64,000 bases of DNA, taken from NCBI RefSeq assembly GCF_016342785.1, contig NZ_JAEINH010000010.1:1-64000 (forward strand), written 5' to 3'. Shown piece after piece: positions 43,401 through 50,795 of the stretch. This DNA comes from Sanguibacter suaedae. Its GTDB lineage: Bacteria > Actinomycetota > Actinomycetes > Actinomycetales > Cellulomonadaceae. Position 1 is the stretch's first letter, and every line of letters begins with the position of its first letter. The position numbers and the translations under genes were made by a program. The notes beneath the pieces are model-generated. The model made no database searches and was not told where the DNA came from. It saw only the letters and a program-made list of their open reading frames with translations.

Positions 43401-45178
43401 GCACCGTCACCGAGGAGACCCCGGCGCTCGTCACCCCGGCCGGCATCGCCACCCTCGACTTCGGGGACCCCGTCGACGCCGTGAACCGCGTCACCGAGCA
43501 GCTGAGCGACGGCGACGAGTCCAACGGTGAGGCCGACGTCGTCGTCGCCCTCTTCCACGAAGGTGCACCCGCGGGCACGCCCGACGGTGCCACCCTCGAG
43601 GAGGAGGTCGCCGCAGGCGGCGAGTTCGCCCGCATCGTCACCGACACCGACGCCCGGGTGGACGCGATCTTCACCGGGCACACCCACAAGCAGTACGCGT
43701 GGGACGCCCCGGTCCCCGGCACGGACGGCCGGACCCGCCCGATCGTCCAGACGGGCAGCTACGGCGAGAACATCGGCCAGGTCACCCTGATCCTCGACCC
43801 CGACACCCTCGACGTCACCGCCTACACCGTCCAGAACGTGGCACGCACCACGACGCCCGCCGCCGAGCTCGTCGCCACGTACCCCCGCGTCGCGGAGGTC
43901 AGGACCATCGTCGACGCCGCCCTCGCGGAGGCCGCGGTCATCGGCAACCAGCCCGTCGGGTCCGTGACCGCCGACATCACCACGGCGTTCGTCGACGGCA
44001 ACCGCGACGACCGGTCGTCGGAGTCCACCCTGGGCAACCTCGTCGCCCAGTCGCTGCGCGACACCCTGGCGCCCGCCGAGCGCGGCGGAGCGCAGATCGG
44101 CGTCGTCAACCCCGGTGGCCTGCGCGCCGACCTCCGCCACGGCGAGGACGGCGTCATCACCTACGCGGAGGCCAACGCGGTCCTGCCGTTCGTCAACAAC
44201 CTGTGGTCCGTCACCCTCACCGGGGAGCAGTTCACCGAGCTCCTCGAGCAGCAGTGGCAGCCCGACGGCAGCTCGCGCCCCTTCCTCAACCTGGGGCTCT
44301 CCGACAACGTGAGCTACACGTACGACCCCGACAACGCACGGGGCGAGCGCATCACGTCGGTCACCGTCGACGGGGAGCCCATCGACCCCGCCACCGAGTA
44401 CCGCATCGCGACGTTCTCCTTCCTCGCCACCGGCGGTGACAACTTCACCGTCTTCACCGAGGGCACCGACGCCCGCGACTCCGGGCTCGTCGACCGGGAG
44501 GCATGGATCTCCTACATCGAGGCGAGCTCGCCGCTGAGCCCCGACTTCGCACGACGCGGTGTCCAGGCCGGCGACCTGCCGGGCACCGTCGACGCGGGGG
44601 CCTCCACCACCCTCGACCTCGCACGGCTCGACCTCACCTCGCTCGGCTCGCCGGCGAACACCGAGGTCAGCGCCTACCTCGTCCCCGCGGGCGAGGAACG
44701 GGACCCGGCCGCGGCACCCGTCGCGACCGCCCCCGTCACCGACGGTGCCGCATCCGTCACCGTGACCGTGCCCGCCGGGACCGCGGAGGGCGAGTACGCG
44801 CTCGTCCTCGTCGCGGCCCCGTCCGGGACCACCGTGCAGGTGCCCCTCACTGTCGAGAGCGTCGACGCGCCGCCCACCAGAGGCGTCCACCTGTGGACCG
44901 AGGCGTTCTCCGTCAAGCTCTTCGGCACCTCCCAGGTGTACGTGCTCACGACGAACCTCGAGCGCACCACGACGAGCATCACCGTCACCACGCCGTACGG
45001 CACCCGGACCTACGGGTCCGTCCGTCCCGGCCAGACCGTGATCTCCGTCTTCACCACGCGGGGCGGCATCCCGCGCGGCACGGCCACCATCGAGGCCACC
45101 ACCACCGTCGAGGGCAGCCCGGCCGCCCAGACGTACGTGGAGCCCTACCGCGGGACGTCGTCCTGGTGGTGGTTCTGA
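40436..45178 (+). CDS. Secreted ExeM/NucH-type nuclease fused to a 5'-nucleotidase
   Basis: This 1580-residue exported protein has, in order: a signal peptide ending AAAATATP; a lamin-tail domain (about 45-170; NEAYLSGGSANAPFTHKFVELYN); an acidic PTEEPTEE linker near 232-256; an OB-fold (about 260-360); an endonuclease/exonuclease/phosphatase domain (about 527-850; LATFNVLNY, VSLEEIEN, GDFNSY, SSDHDPI); a 5'-nucleotidase metallophosphatase (about 858-1130; INDFHGRI, GDNIGAS, AVGNHEFDKG, GHTHKQY); its C-terminal substrate domain (about 1160-1375; NPGGLRADL); and a beta tail ending in WWWF. It would degrade extracellular DNA and release nucleoside and phosphate. No anchor is present. GTG at 40436 follows GAAGGAG. 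Confidence 0.9.
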   Translation: MFSSHQRNSAPRRAAVAAALSGALVLGQAAAATATPRTTVLPTAVDGSAVVINEAYLSGGSANAPFTHKFVELYNPTASAVDLTGWSVQYRSATGTGATNSRAALSGTIEPGGYYLVSGGSNGTNGAALPEADVVAPGLNTSGTTGTIALVAGVDPVTLPTGSVTGQPQVVDLVGYGSSNTFETAVAPAPSANNVPRSLNRTDGVDTDDNAADFTLLETVTPQGSSTGDPDPEPTEEPTEEPTEEPTEEPTDEPTDPAVVAIADVQGTGPASPLVGQTVTTRGVVTATYPTGGYDGLYVQTPGSGGDLDLATHTASDGLFVYSAAAAAELQVGQHVEITGTVSEYFELTQITPSSYRVLDEPAEAVKPANVAYPADEAQRESLEGMLVQPAGDYLVTDNYSTNFYGSLTLASGTAPLVQPTDVGRPGSPEAAAAVADAEARSVVLDDGATTNFNSNANKGTPLPYLTPGSPVRVGAPVTFTTPVVLDYRFEAWTFQPTTHLTAENAASVQPATFGNTRTDAPEDVGGDVRLATFNVLNYFTTTGDELSGCSYYTDREGSPLTVRGGCDARGAANQESLDRQEAKIVAAIEALDADVVSLEEIENSAAFGKDRDDALSNLVDALNAAAGTDAWAFVPSPADVPASEDVIRTAFIYRPAAIETVGESTILDDPAFSNARQPLAQTFAPADGDEDDAFTVIVNHFKSKGSGSGEDADTGDGQGASNASRVRQATALVAFADEVGEAAGTDEVFLVGDFNSYTQEDPLVVLAEAGYTNLGATTGEHTYLFGGYVGSLDHVFASEAAVEDVTGVDIWNINSVEPIANEYSRYNYNATILYDETPYRSSDHDPIVVGLSTGTQPVELNLLGINDFHGRIDANTVAFAGTVEQLRAQNPEGTAFLSVGDNIGASVFASASQDDQPTIDVLNALELATSAVGNHEFDKGLEDLVGRVEDASDWNHLGANVYEKGTTTPALREYDILEVDGVRVGVIGTVTEETPALVTPAGIATLDFGDPVDAVNRVTEQLSDGDESNGEADVVVALFHEGAPAGTPDGATLEEEVAAGGEFARIVTDTDARVDAIFTGHTHKQYAWDAPVPGTDGRTRPIVQTGSYGENIGQVTLILDPDTLDVTAYTVQNVARTTTPAAELVATYPRVAEVRTIVDAALAEAAVIGNQPVGSVTADITTAFVDGNRDDRSSESTLGNLVAQSLRDTLAPAERGGAQIGVVNPGGLRADLRHGEDGVITYAEANAVLPFVNNLWSVTLTGEQFTELLEQQWQPDGSSRPFLNLGLSDNVSYTYDPDNARGERITSVTVDGEPIDPATEYRIATFSFLATGGDNFTVFTEGTDARDSGLVDREAWISYIEASSPLSPDFARRGVQAGDLPGTVDAGASTTLDLARLDLTSLGSPANTEVSAYLVPAGEERDPAAAPVATAPVTDGAASVTVTVPAGTAEGEYALVLVAAPSGTTVQVPLTVESVDAPPTRGVHLWTEAFSVKLFGTSQVYVLTTNLERTTTSITVTTPYGTRTYGSVRPGQTVISVFTTRGGIPRGTATIEATTTVEGSPAAQTYVEPYRGTSSWWWF

Positions 45179-45217
45179 CCCTGAGGACCTCGAGCACCTG
45201 AGGACCTGAGCGCCTGA

Positions 45218-45251
45218 GGAGGGCCACGCACCGGACGGTGCGTGGCCCTCC
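45218..45251 (+). terminator. Terminator of the secreted nuclease gene
   Basis: Perfect 15-bp stem GGAGGGCCACGCACC / GGTGCGTGGCCCTCC with a GGAC loop, about 40 bp after the stop. It is preceded by three direct copies of CTGAGGA(CCT) at 45181, 45198 and 45214. Confidence 0.75.
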
Positions 45252-45288
45252 GGCCGTCCGCCCCGGGACTGTGTACGGGCGGGACCGC

Positions 45289-45294
45289 TAGCAT
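45289..45294 (+). promoter_or_regulatory. -10 box of the TerD-vWA gene
   Basis: TAGCAT, about 28 bp upstream of the GTG at 45323. This makes the ATG at 45293 part of the promoter rather than a start codon. Confidence 0.45.
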
Positions 45295-45322
45295 GACCGC
45301 ACCACCGACCCGAGGAGCACCC

Positions 45323-46705
45323 GTGGACCTGGCACGAGGGGCAAACACGCCCCTGACGAGCACCGACCTCACCGTCACCGTCACCGGGGCCGTGCAGGGC
45401 ACCGTCGACCTCCTCGCCTTCCAGCTCACCGACGCCGGCACCGTCCGGGGCGACCACGACCTCGTGTTCTACAACCAGCCCGCCTCCGCCGAGGGAGCAC
45501 TGCGGCTCGTCGACCAGGGAGCCATCACCGTCGACCTCGCAGGCGTCCCCGCGGACGTCACGACCGTCGCCGTCGCCGTGGCCCTCGACGACTCCGCCCC
45601 CGGGGCGCTCGCCGACACGGCCGGTCTCGGCGCGGCCGTCCGCAGCTCCGCGGGCAGCGGCGCGGACGACGCGCGCTGCATCGTGTCCGGCCTCACGACG
45701 GAACGCGCCGTCGTGCTCCTCGAGATCTACCGGCGCCAGGGCGCCTGGAAGGTGCGCAACGTCTCCGCCGGGTGGGACGGCGGCCTCGCGGACCTCGTGC
45801 GCGAGCTCGGCGTCGCGGTCGACGACGAGCCCGCCGAGAGGCCTGCTGCGGCCGCGGCCCCCGCAGCTCCCGCGTCGGCCGCCCAGCCGGCCCCGCCCGC
45901 TACCGTGATGCCTCCGGTGCCGCCCCCGCCACCCGCCCCGCCCGTGGTGCCCGCGCGCCAGGAGGGCGTCCGCACGGCGCCCGGCGAGGAGCGGCTCTCC
46001 CTCGAGAAGCGCCAGGTTCTCTCGCTGCGCAAGGAGGCCGTCCACCGGGTGCTGCTCACCAAGGGCGCAGCACAGGAGCGTGCCCGCGTCGTCCTCGTCA
46101 TCGACAAGACGGGGTCCATGCAGCGCCAGTACAAGCGGCAGGTGGTGCACCGCGTCGTCGAGCGCATGGTCCCCGTGGCGGTGCAGCTCGACGACGACGG
46201 GGCCCTCGAGCCCTACCTCTACGCGCGCGGCCAGCTCCGCCTGCCGGACCTCACCGTCGCCGGGCTCGAGGAGTGGACCAAGACGTACGTCCACCTCACC
46301 GGCCGGCACGGCGGGCTCGACTACGACTCCATCGGGCTCTCGAACGACGAGATCCCCATCATGCGGACCATCATGGACAGCCTGCACCGGGGCGCAGCGG
46401 TGCCCACCCTCGTGCTCTTCTTCACCGACGGCGGGTTCTCCCGGCGCCGCGCGATCACCGAGCTCGTCCGCGAGGCCTCCGCGCTCCCTGCCTTCTGGCA
46501 GTTCGTCGGCATCGGGCGCGCCAACTACGGGCTGCTCACCGACCTCGACGAGCTCGACGGCCGCGTCGTCGACAACGTCGGGTTCTTCGAGCTCGACGAC
46601 ATCGACAAGGTCTCCGACGACGAGCTCTACAAGCGGCTCCTCAGCGAGCTCCCTGACTGGATCCGGGCGGCGCGCGCCGCGGGCGTCCTCGGGGGCGCCG
46701 CCTAG
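45323..46705 (+). CDS. TerD domain-von Willebrand A (TerF-like) protein
   Basis: This 460-residue cytoplasmic protein begins VDLARGANTPL, the typical TerD start, with a TerD domain to about residue 155 (DHDLVFYNQP, GWDGGLADLVRELGV). An Ala/Pro-rich linker (about 165-215) follows, then a vWA domain (about 250-440) with the MIDAS motif VIDKTGSM (D-x-T-x-S form), VPTLVLFFTDGG and WQFVGIG. TerF/TerY-type vWA proteins are structural partners in Ter stress systems. GTG at 45323 is set by GAGGAG 5 bases upstream. It lies about 10 kb from the main Ter cluster, next to purine genes. Confidence 0.85.
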   Translation: MDLARGANTPLTSTDLTVTVTGAVQGTVDLLAFQLTDAGTVRGDHDLVFYNQPASAEGALRLVDQGAITVDLAGVPADVTTVAVAVALDDSAPGALADTAGLGAAVRSSAGSGADDARCIVSGLTTERAVVLLEIYRRQGAWKVRNVSAGWDGGLADLVRELGVAVDDEPAERPAAAAAPAAPASAAQPAPPATVMPPVPPPPPAPPVVPARQEGVRTAPGEERLSLEKRQVLSLRKEAVHRVLLTKGAAQERARVVLVIDKTGSMQRQYKRQVVHRVVERMVPVAVQLDDDGALEPYLYARGQLRLPDLTVAGLEEWTKTYVHLTGRHGGLDYDSIGLSNDEIPIMRTIMDSLHRGAAVPTLVLFFTDGGFSRRRAITELVREASALPAFWQFVGIGRANYGLLTDLDELDGRVVDNVGFFELDDIDKVSDDELYKRLLSELPDWIRAARAAGVLGGAA

Positions 46706-46708
46706 GAT
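46703..46708 (+). promoter_or_regulatory. -10 element overlapping the TerD-vWA stop codon
   Basis: TAGGAT, six bases, then GTG at 46715. The TAG of the preceding gene's stop is the first half of the hexamer. Confidence 0.5.
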
Positions 46709-46714
46709 GACGGG

Positions 46715-47044
46715 GTGACGTCCCACGAGCCCAGCACCCCACCGCGCCCGGACGAGGCGTCGGACCCCGCCACGCCCACCTCGGCCGAGCGCGAGACCAT
46801 CGAGCGCACCGCGACGGACGCCCACGTCCGTCGCGCGCCGCGCTACCGCGCGTTCTTCTGGACCGGGGCGCTCGTCGGCATCGTCGTCGGCGTGGTGCTC
46901 GGCGTCGTGGTCTCCGACGCCGGGATGGTCAACCGGTGGATCTACGTCGTCGTCACCGTCCTGGGCACCACCCTCGTGACGACGCTCGCCGCCGGGACCG
47001 CCGCGGTCCTCGCCGACCGCCGGAGCGTGCGGCGCTCACGCTGA
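46715..47044 (+). CDS. Small two-helix membrane protein
   Basis: The 109-residue product has an acidic Pro/Ser/Thr-rich N-terminus (about 45 residues), two membrane helices (WTGALVGIVVGVVLGVVV and WIYVVVTVLGTTLVTTLAAGTAAVL) and a basic end RRSVRRSR. It matches no named family I know. GTG at 46715 appears leaderless, using a -10 box that overlaps the upstream stop codon. It lies 36 bp before purF. Confidence 0.65.
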   Translation: MTSHEPSTPPRPDEASDPATPTSAERETIERTATDAHVRRAPRYRAFFWTGALVGIVVGVVLGVVVSDAGMVNRWIYVVVTVLGTTLVTTLAAGTAAVLADRRSVRRSR

Positions 47045-47080
47045 CTTCGCGGCGCCCGGGCCGTGTGGGAGACTTGGCGC

Positions 47081-48628
47081 GTGGCCCCCCGTGGAGATGG
47101 ACTTCTCAATCACGACCTCATGCCCGGCGAGAAGGGACCGCAGGACGCCTGCGGGGTCTTCGGCGTCTGGGCACCCGGCGAAGAGGTGGCGAAGCTCGCC
47201 TACTTCGGTCTGTACGCGCTGCAGCACCGCGGACAGGAGTCCGCGGGCATCGCCACGAGCAACGGCGAGCAGATCCTCGTCTACAAGGACATGGGCCTCG
47301 TGTCCCAGGTCTTCGACGAGACGGCGCTCAACGCGCTCACCGGGCACATCGCCGTCGGACACTGCCGGTACTCCACCACCGGGGGAGTGACCTGGGAGAA
47401 CGCCCAGCCCACCCTCGGCGCGACCGCCGGCGGGACCGTGGCCCTCGGCCACAACGGCAACCTCGTGAACTCCGCCGAGCTCGTCGACCTCGTCGCCGAG
47501 CGGTACGGCGCCCAGCGGCGCGGAGAGCTCGCCCGCGGCAACACGACCGACACCGCGCTCGTCACGGCGCTGCTCGCCGGGGACGCCGACCACACCCTCG
47601 AGCAGACGGCCATGGAGGTGCTCCCACGTCTGCGCGGCGCCTTCAGCCTCGTCTTCATGGACGAGCGCACCCTCTACGCCGCACGGGACCCGCAGGGCGT
47701 GCGTCCCCTCGTCCTCGGGCGCCTCGAGCGCGGCTGGGTGGTCGCGAGCGAGACCCCGGCCCTCGACATCGTCGGCGCCAGCTTCGTCCGTGAGATCGAG
47801 CCCGGCGAGCTCGTCTCCATCGACGCGGACGGTCTGCGGTCGCAGCGGTTCGCCGAGCCCGAGCGCGCAGGATGCGTCTTCGAGTACGTGTACCTCGCCC
47901 GCCCCGACACGAGCATCAAGGGCCGCTCCGTGCACTCGGCGCGCGTCGAGATGGGCCGGCGCCTCGCCCAGGAGCACCCCGTCGAGGCCGACCTCGTGAT
48001 CCCCGTCCCCGAGTCGGGGACGCCTGCGGCGGTGGGCTTCGCGCAGGAGTCCGGGATCCCGTTCGGCCAGGGCCTCACCAAGAACGCCTACGTGGGCCGC
48101 ACCTTCATCCAGCCGTCGGACACCCTGCGCCAGCTGGGCATCCGGCTCAAGCTCAACCCGCTGCGCGAGGTCATCAAGGGCAAGCGCCTCGTCGTGGTCG
48201 ACGACTCGATCGTGCGCGGCAACACCCAGCGCGCCCTCATCCGGATGCTCCGCGAGGCCGGTGCGGCCGAGGTGCACGTGCGCATCAGCTCCCCGCCCGT
48301 GCGGTGGCCGTGCTTCTACGGGATCGACTTCGCGTCCCGCGCCGAGCTCATCGCCAACGGGCTCGGGCCGGCCGAGGTCGGCAAGTCCCTCGGTGCCGAC
48401 ACCCTCGGGTACATCTCCGAGGACGGCATGATCGCCGCCACCGAGCAGCCCCGCTCCCAGCTGTGCAGCGCGTGCTTCTCCGGCACGTACCCCATCGAGC
48501 TCCCCGACTCGGACCAGCTCGGCAAGCACCTCCTCGAGCAGCCCGAGCAGCCCCTCGGCGCACCGGAGGACGGCCTGAGCACCCTCGCCGTGTCCGCGGG
48601 CGGCTCCACCGCCCTCAACCAGCCCTGA
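47081..48628 (+). CDS. purF: Amidophosphoribosyltransferase PurF
   Basis: This 515-residue enzyme commits PRPP to purine synthesis, using glutamine. After a short propeptide, Cys24 in QDACGVFGVW is the Ntn glutaminase nucleophile, followed by ALQHRGQESAGI and GHCRYSTTG. The PRPP loop is VVVDDSIVRGNT. Cysteines in WPCFYGID and the late CSACFSG fit the Fe-S cluster of the Bacillus-type enzyme. The start is GTG at 47081, giving the usual actinobacterial N-terminus; GGGAGA lies upstream. purM follows after 68 bp. Confidence 0.95.
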   Translation: MAPRGDGLLNHDLMPGEKGPQDACGVFGVWAPGEEVAKLAYFGLYALQHRGQESAGIATSNGEQILVYKDMGLVSQVFDETALNALTGHIAVGHCRYSTTGGVTWENAQPTLGATAGGTVALGHNGNLVNSAELVDLVAERYGAQRRGELARGNTTDTALVTALLAGDADHTLEQTAMEVLPRLRGAFSLVFMDERTLYAARDPQGVRPLVLGRLERGWVVASETPALDIVGASFVREIEPGELVSIDADGLRSQRFAEPERAGCVFEYVYLARPDTSIKGRSVHSARVEMGRRLAQEHPVEADLVIPVPESGTPAAVGFAQESGIPFGQGLTKNAYVGRTFIQPSDTLRQLGIRLKLNPLREVIKGKRLVVVDDSIVRGNTQRALIRMLREAGAAEVHVRISSPPVRWPCFYGIDFASRAELIANGLGPAEVGKSLGADTLGYISEDGMIAATEQPRSQLCSACFSGTYPIELPDSDQLGKHLLEQPEQPLGAPEDGLSTLAVSAGGSTALNQP

Positions 48629-48635
48629 CGCGTCC

Positions 48636-48657
48636 CCGGGCGCCGAGCGGCGCCCGG
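48636..48657 (+). terminator. GC stem-loop between purF and purM
   Basis: CCGGGCGCCG-AG-CGGCGCCCGG, a perfect 10-bp stem in the 68-bp gap. It may partly attenuate or stabilise the purF-purM transcript; a full terminator is unlikely within this pair. Confidence 0.4.
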
Positions 48658-48696
48658 CCCGGGCCGTCGTCCCCCCGAAACCCGCAGGAGAACCCC

Positions 48697-49800
48697 GTGT
48701 CCGAAGGTCTCACGTACGCCGCCGCAGGCGTCGACACCGCCGCCGGCGACCGTGCCGTCGAGCTCATGAAGGCGGCCGTCGCCCGCACGCACGGCCCCCG
48801 CGTGGTCGGCGGCGTCGGCGGGTTCGCCGGTCTCTTCGACGTGAGCGTGCTCAAGGACTACGAGCGTCCGCTCCTCGCGTCCTCCACCGATGGTGTCGGC
48901 ACCAAGGTCGCGATCGCGCAGGCCATGGACGTCCACGACACCATCGGCTTCGACCTCGTGGGCATGGTCGTCGACGACATCGTCGTGTGCGGTGCGGAGC
49001 CGCTCGTGATGACCGACTACATCGCGACGGGCAAGGTCGTCCCCGAGCGGGTCGCGGACATCGTGCGCGGCATCGCGGCGGCGTGCGAGGTCGCCGGGAC
49101 TGCGCTCGTCGGGGGAGAGACCGCGGAGCACCCCGGTCTCCTCGCCGAGGACGAGTACGACGTGGCAGGTGCCGCTGTCGGCGTCGTCGAGGCGTCCGCG
49201 CTGCTCGGCCCGGACCGCGTCCGCGAGGGCGACGTCGTCATCGCGCTCGCGTCCTCGGGGCTCCACTCGAACGGGTACTCGCTGGTGCGGGCCGTCGTGG
49301 GGCGTGCCGGCTGGCAGCTGGACCGTGACGTCCCCGAGTTCGCGCGCACCCTCGGCGAGGAGCTCCTCGAGCCCACGCGCGTGTACGCGAGCGACTGCCT
49401 GGCCCTGGCGCGCGACGAGGCTGCGCAGGTGCACGCGTTCTCGCACGTCACCGGCGGGGGTCTCGCCGCGAACCTCGCCCGCGTCCTCCCGGTTGGGTTG
49501 CGCGCGACCGTCGACCGAGGGTCCTGGGCGGTGCCCGCGGTGTTCGACGTCGTCCGTGGTCTCGGTCAGGTGCCCTGGTCCGACCTGGAGAACACGCTCA
49601 ACCTCGGTGTCGGGATGGTCGCCGTCGTCGGTGTCGAGGGCGCAGACGCAGCGCTCGCCCGTCTCGCGGCGCTCGGGGTCCCCGCATGGGTCCTCGGCAC
49701 GGTGGCCTCGGACGACCCGGCACAGCACGACGGGATCGTCCGCGGGTCCAAGGGGGTCGACGGCGGGGCCGTCGAGCTCACCGGGAACTACCGGGTCTGA
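48697..49800 (+). CDS. purM: Phosphoribosylformylglycinamidine cyclo-ligase PurM
   Basis: This 367-residue AIR synthetase converts FGAM to AIR with ATP. Typical blocks are LTYAAAGVDTAAGDRAVELMK, LLASSTDGVGTKVAIA, GFDLVGMVVDDIVVCGAEPL, LVGGETAEHPG and SHVTGGGLAANLARVLP. Length is slightly above the usual 345-350 because of C-terminal additions. GTG at 48697 follows GCAGGAG. It forms an operon with purF and uses the product of PurL, encoded 27 kb away. Confidence 0.95.
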   Translation: MSEGLTYAAAGVDTAAGDRAVELMKAAVARTHGPRVVGGVGGFAGLFDVSVLKDYERPLLASSTDGVGTKVAIAQAMDVHDTIGFDLVGMVVDDIVVCGAEPLVMTDYIATGKVVPERVADIVRGIAAACEVAGTALVGGETAEHPGLLAEDEYDVAGAAVGVVEASALLGPDRVREGDVVIALASSGLHSNGYSLVRAVVGRAGWQLDRDVPEFARTLGEELLEPTRVYASDCLALARDEAAQVHAFSHVTGGGLAANLARVLPVGLRATVDRGSWAVPAVFDVVRGLGQVPWSDLENTLNLGVGMVAVVGVEGADAALARLAALGVPAWVLGTVASDDPAQHDGIVRGSKGVDGGAVELTGNYRV

Positions 49801-49848
49801 CCTGGCGGGCCGAGCGCACCAGGCCGACCAGCCGGTCGCACACACGCG

Positions 49849-49880
49849 CACCGCACCGGCCCCGGAGGGCAGGTGCGGTG
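49849..49880 (+). terminator. Stem-loop after purM
   Basis: CACCGCACC (49849-49857) pairs with GGTGCGGTG (49872-49880), a perfect 9-bp stem with a 14-nt loop, about 50 bp after purM and before convergent DUF3073. Confidence 0.5.
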
Positions 49881-49905
49881 TCTCAGTGCGTGGGGTCGAA
49901 CGACG

Positions 49906-50112
49906 TCAACGGTCGTCGGACCAGTCCCGATAGGGATCCCAGTCCTCGGAGTCGTCGGACCTGCTCGCCGCGAGGCGAGAGTCCGTGGCTACATCGGTTC
50001 GGCTGTGACCAGTGAGCTCTTGCTCGAGCGCCTTGTAGTTCGTCTCAGGACTGAAGTACTTCAGCTCCCGAGCGACCTTGGTCTGCTTTGCCTTCTGACG
50101 GCCGCGGCCCAT
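49906..50112 (-). CDS. DUF3073 protein
   Basis: This 68-residue basic-then-acidic protein starts MGRGRQKAKQTKVARELKYFSP and ends with an Asp/Ser-rich tail (SEDWDPYRDWSDD). That matches DUF3073, a small family widespread in actinobacteria and usually found near purM and bldC as here. Function is unknown; the basic head suggests nucleic-acid or ribosome contact. GAGGGGG precedes the ATG. It converges with purM and diverges from bldC. Confidence 0.85.
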   Translation of the reverse strand: MGRGRQKAKQTKVARELKYFSPETNYKALEQELTGHSRTDVATDSRLAASRSDDSEDWDPYRDWSDDR

Positions 50113-50436
50113 GGCTCCGACCCCCTCAACGTAGAAGCGGGGCGGCAGCGTACTCAGACGTGCGGCCCCGGGGTAAGTTTCGTCTGTTCGTGGGTCAACG
50201 GTACATGCTCGCGGCGGCCTAGGACTACCTGGACCGGCGAGGAGGAGCCGTTCGAGGCGTGATCGGGAGGGTGATCTACATCTCGTCCTGTTCGCTCACA
50301 GCCGATTCACCCGTTTTTCACCCGCTTTTCGCAGGTTACGAATCGCCCGAACTGGGATAATGGATGAAAGAGCAACGAGTCTGATCGCACAGTTCCGCCC
50401 CCCCTCGGAACCAGCCCGTTGCCAAGAGAGGCACAC
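50113..50436. promoter_or_regulatory. 324-bp divergent regulatory gap between DUF3073 and bldC
   Basis: I see no gene here. On the minus strand a TTGACC box (50193-50198) could serve DUF3073. On the plus strand GATAAT (50356-50361) is a good -10 for bldC. Between them, 50294-50337 holds four 11-bp direct repeats (separate entry). The bldC leader is about 70 nt and ends with AGAGAGG. Confidence 0.5.
50294..50337 (+). promoter_or_regulatory. Four 11-bp direct repeats, PHO-box-like, upstream of bldC
   Basis: The units are GCTCACAGCCG, ATTCACCCGTT, TTTCACCCGCT and TTTCGCAGGTT, head to tail. The two middle units share TTCACCCG exactly 11 bp apart. Streptomyces PHO boxes are 11-bp direct repeats with core GTTCACC. 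The array ends 18 bp before the -10 hexamer. Confidence 0.55.
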
Positions 50437-50667
50437 ATGTCCATCAACCGTGGAGAGCCCGAAGTCCTGCTGACGCCCGCCGAGGTCGCGGGCCTGTTCC
50501 GCGTCGACCCGAAGACGGTCACGCGCTGGGCCAAGGCCGGCAAGCTCTCGTCCATCCGTACCCTGGGCGGCCACCGCCGTTACCGCGAGTCCGAGGTCAA
50601 GGGCCTCCTCGCCAACTCGGGTGTCGTCGTGAGCGAGGACGAGCTGAGCGCCCGCCGCGGCGCCTGA
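50437..50667 (+). CDS. bldC: BldC-like MerR-type developmental regulator
   Basis: This 76-residue protein is a single MerR-like DNA-binding domain without effector region: EVLLTPAEVAGLFRVDPKTVTRWAKAGKLSSIRTLGGHRRYRESEV. It is nearly the textbook BldC sequence. In Streptomyces BldC binds direct repeats head-to-tail and holds back development; homologues are conserved in non-sporulating actinobacteria, where the role is unclear. ATG at 50437 follows AGAGAGG. Four 11-bp direct repeats upstream may be its own or PhoP's binding array. Confidence 0.92.
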   Translation: MSINRGEPEVLLTPAEVAGLFRVDPKTVTRWAKAGKLSSIRTLGGHRRYRESEVKGLLANSGVVVSEDELSARRGA

Positions 50668-50687
50668 GCCACATCCCGGCGCCGAGC

Positions 50688-50755
50688 CGGGGGGGGGGCG
50701 GCCAGGGGGCGCACCCCCCCCCCGCCGGCGCGCCCCCCAGGGCCGCCGTGGGGCC
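50688..50755. other. G-run/C-run low-complexity hairpin between convergent genes
   Basis: A run of G beginning near 50691 is followed some 16-20 bp later by a run of C (about 50716-50725), then further GC blocks. It can fold into a very stable stem and may terminate bldC and the convergent DUF3618 operon. Long homopolymers are error-prone in sequencing. Confidence 0.6.
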
Positions 50756-50795
50756 CGCCCGCATCCGCGGTCGGGCCCCTCGTCGTCGCTCCGTG

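Noticed and set aside
45293-45295. ATG at 45293 as start of the TerD-vWA gene
   Set aside because: It lies in a -10-like TAGCAT and lacks a ribosome site. GTG at 45323 has GAGGAG in place and gives the canonical TerD N-terminus.
40859-46825. A 1988-codon open frame on the minus strand
   Set aside because: It is antisense to the secreted nuclease and TerD-vWA genes, has a low-complexity Gly/Val/Asp/Arg composition and no domain. It is a by-product of GC-rich codon use.
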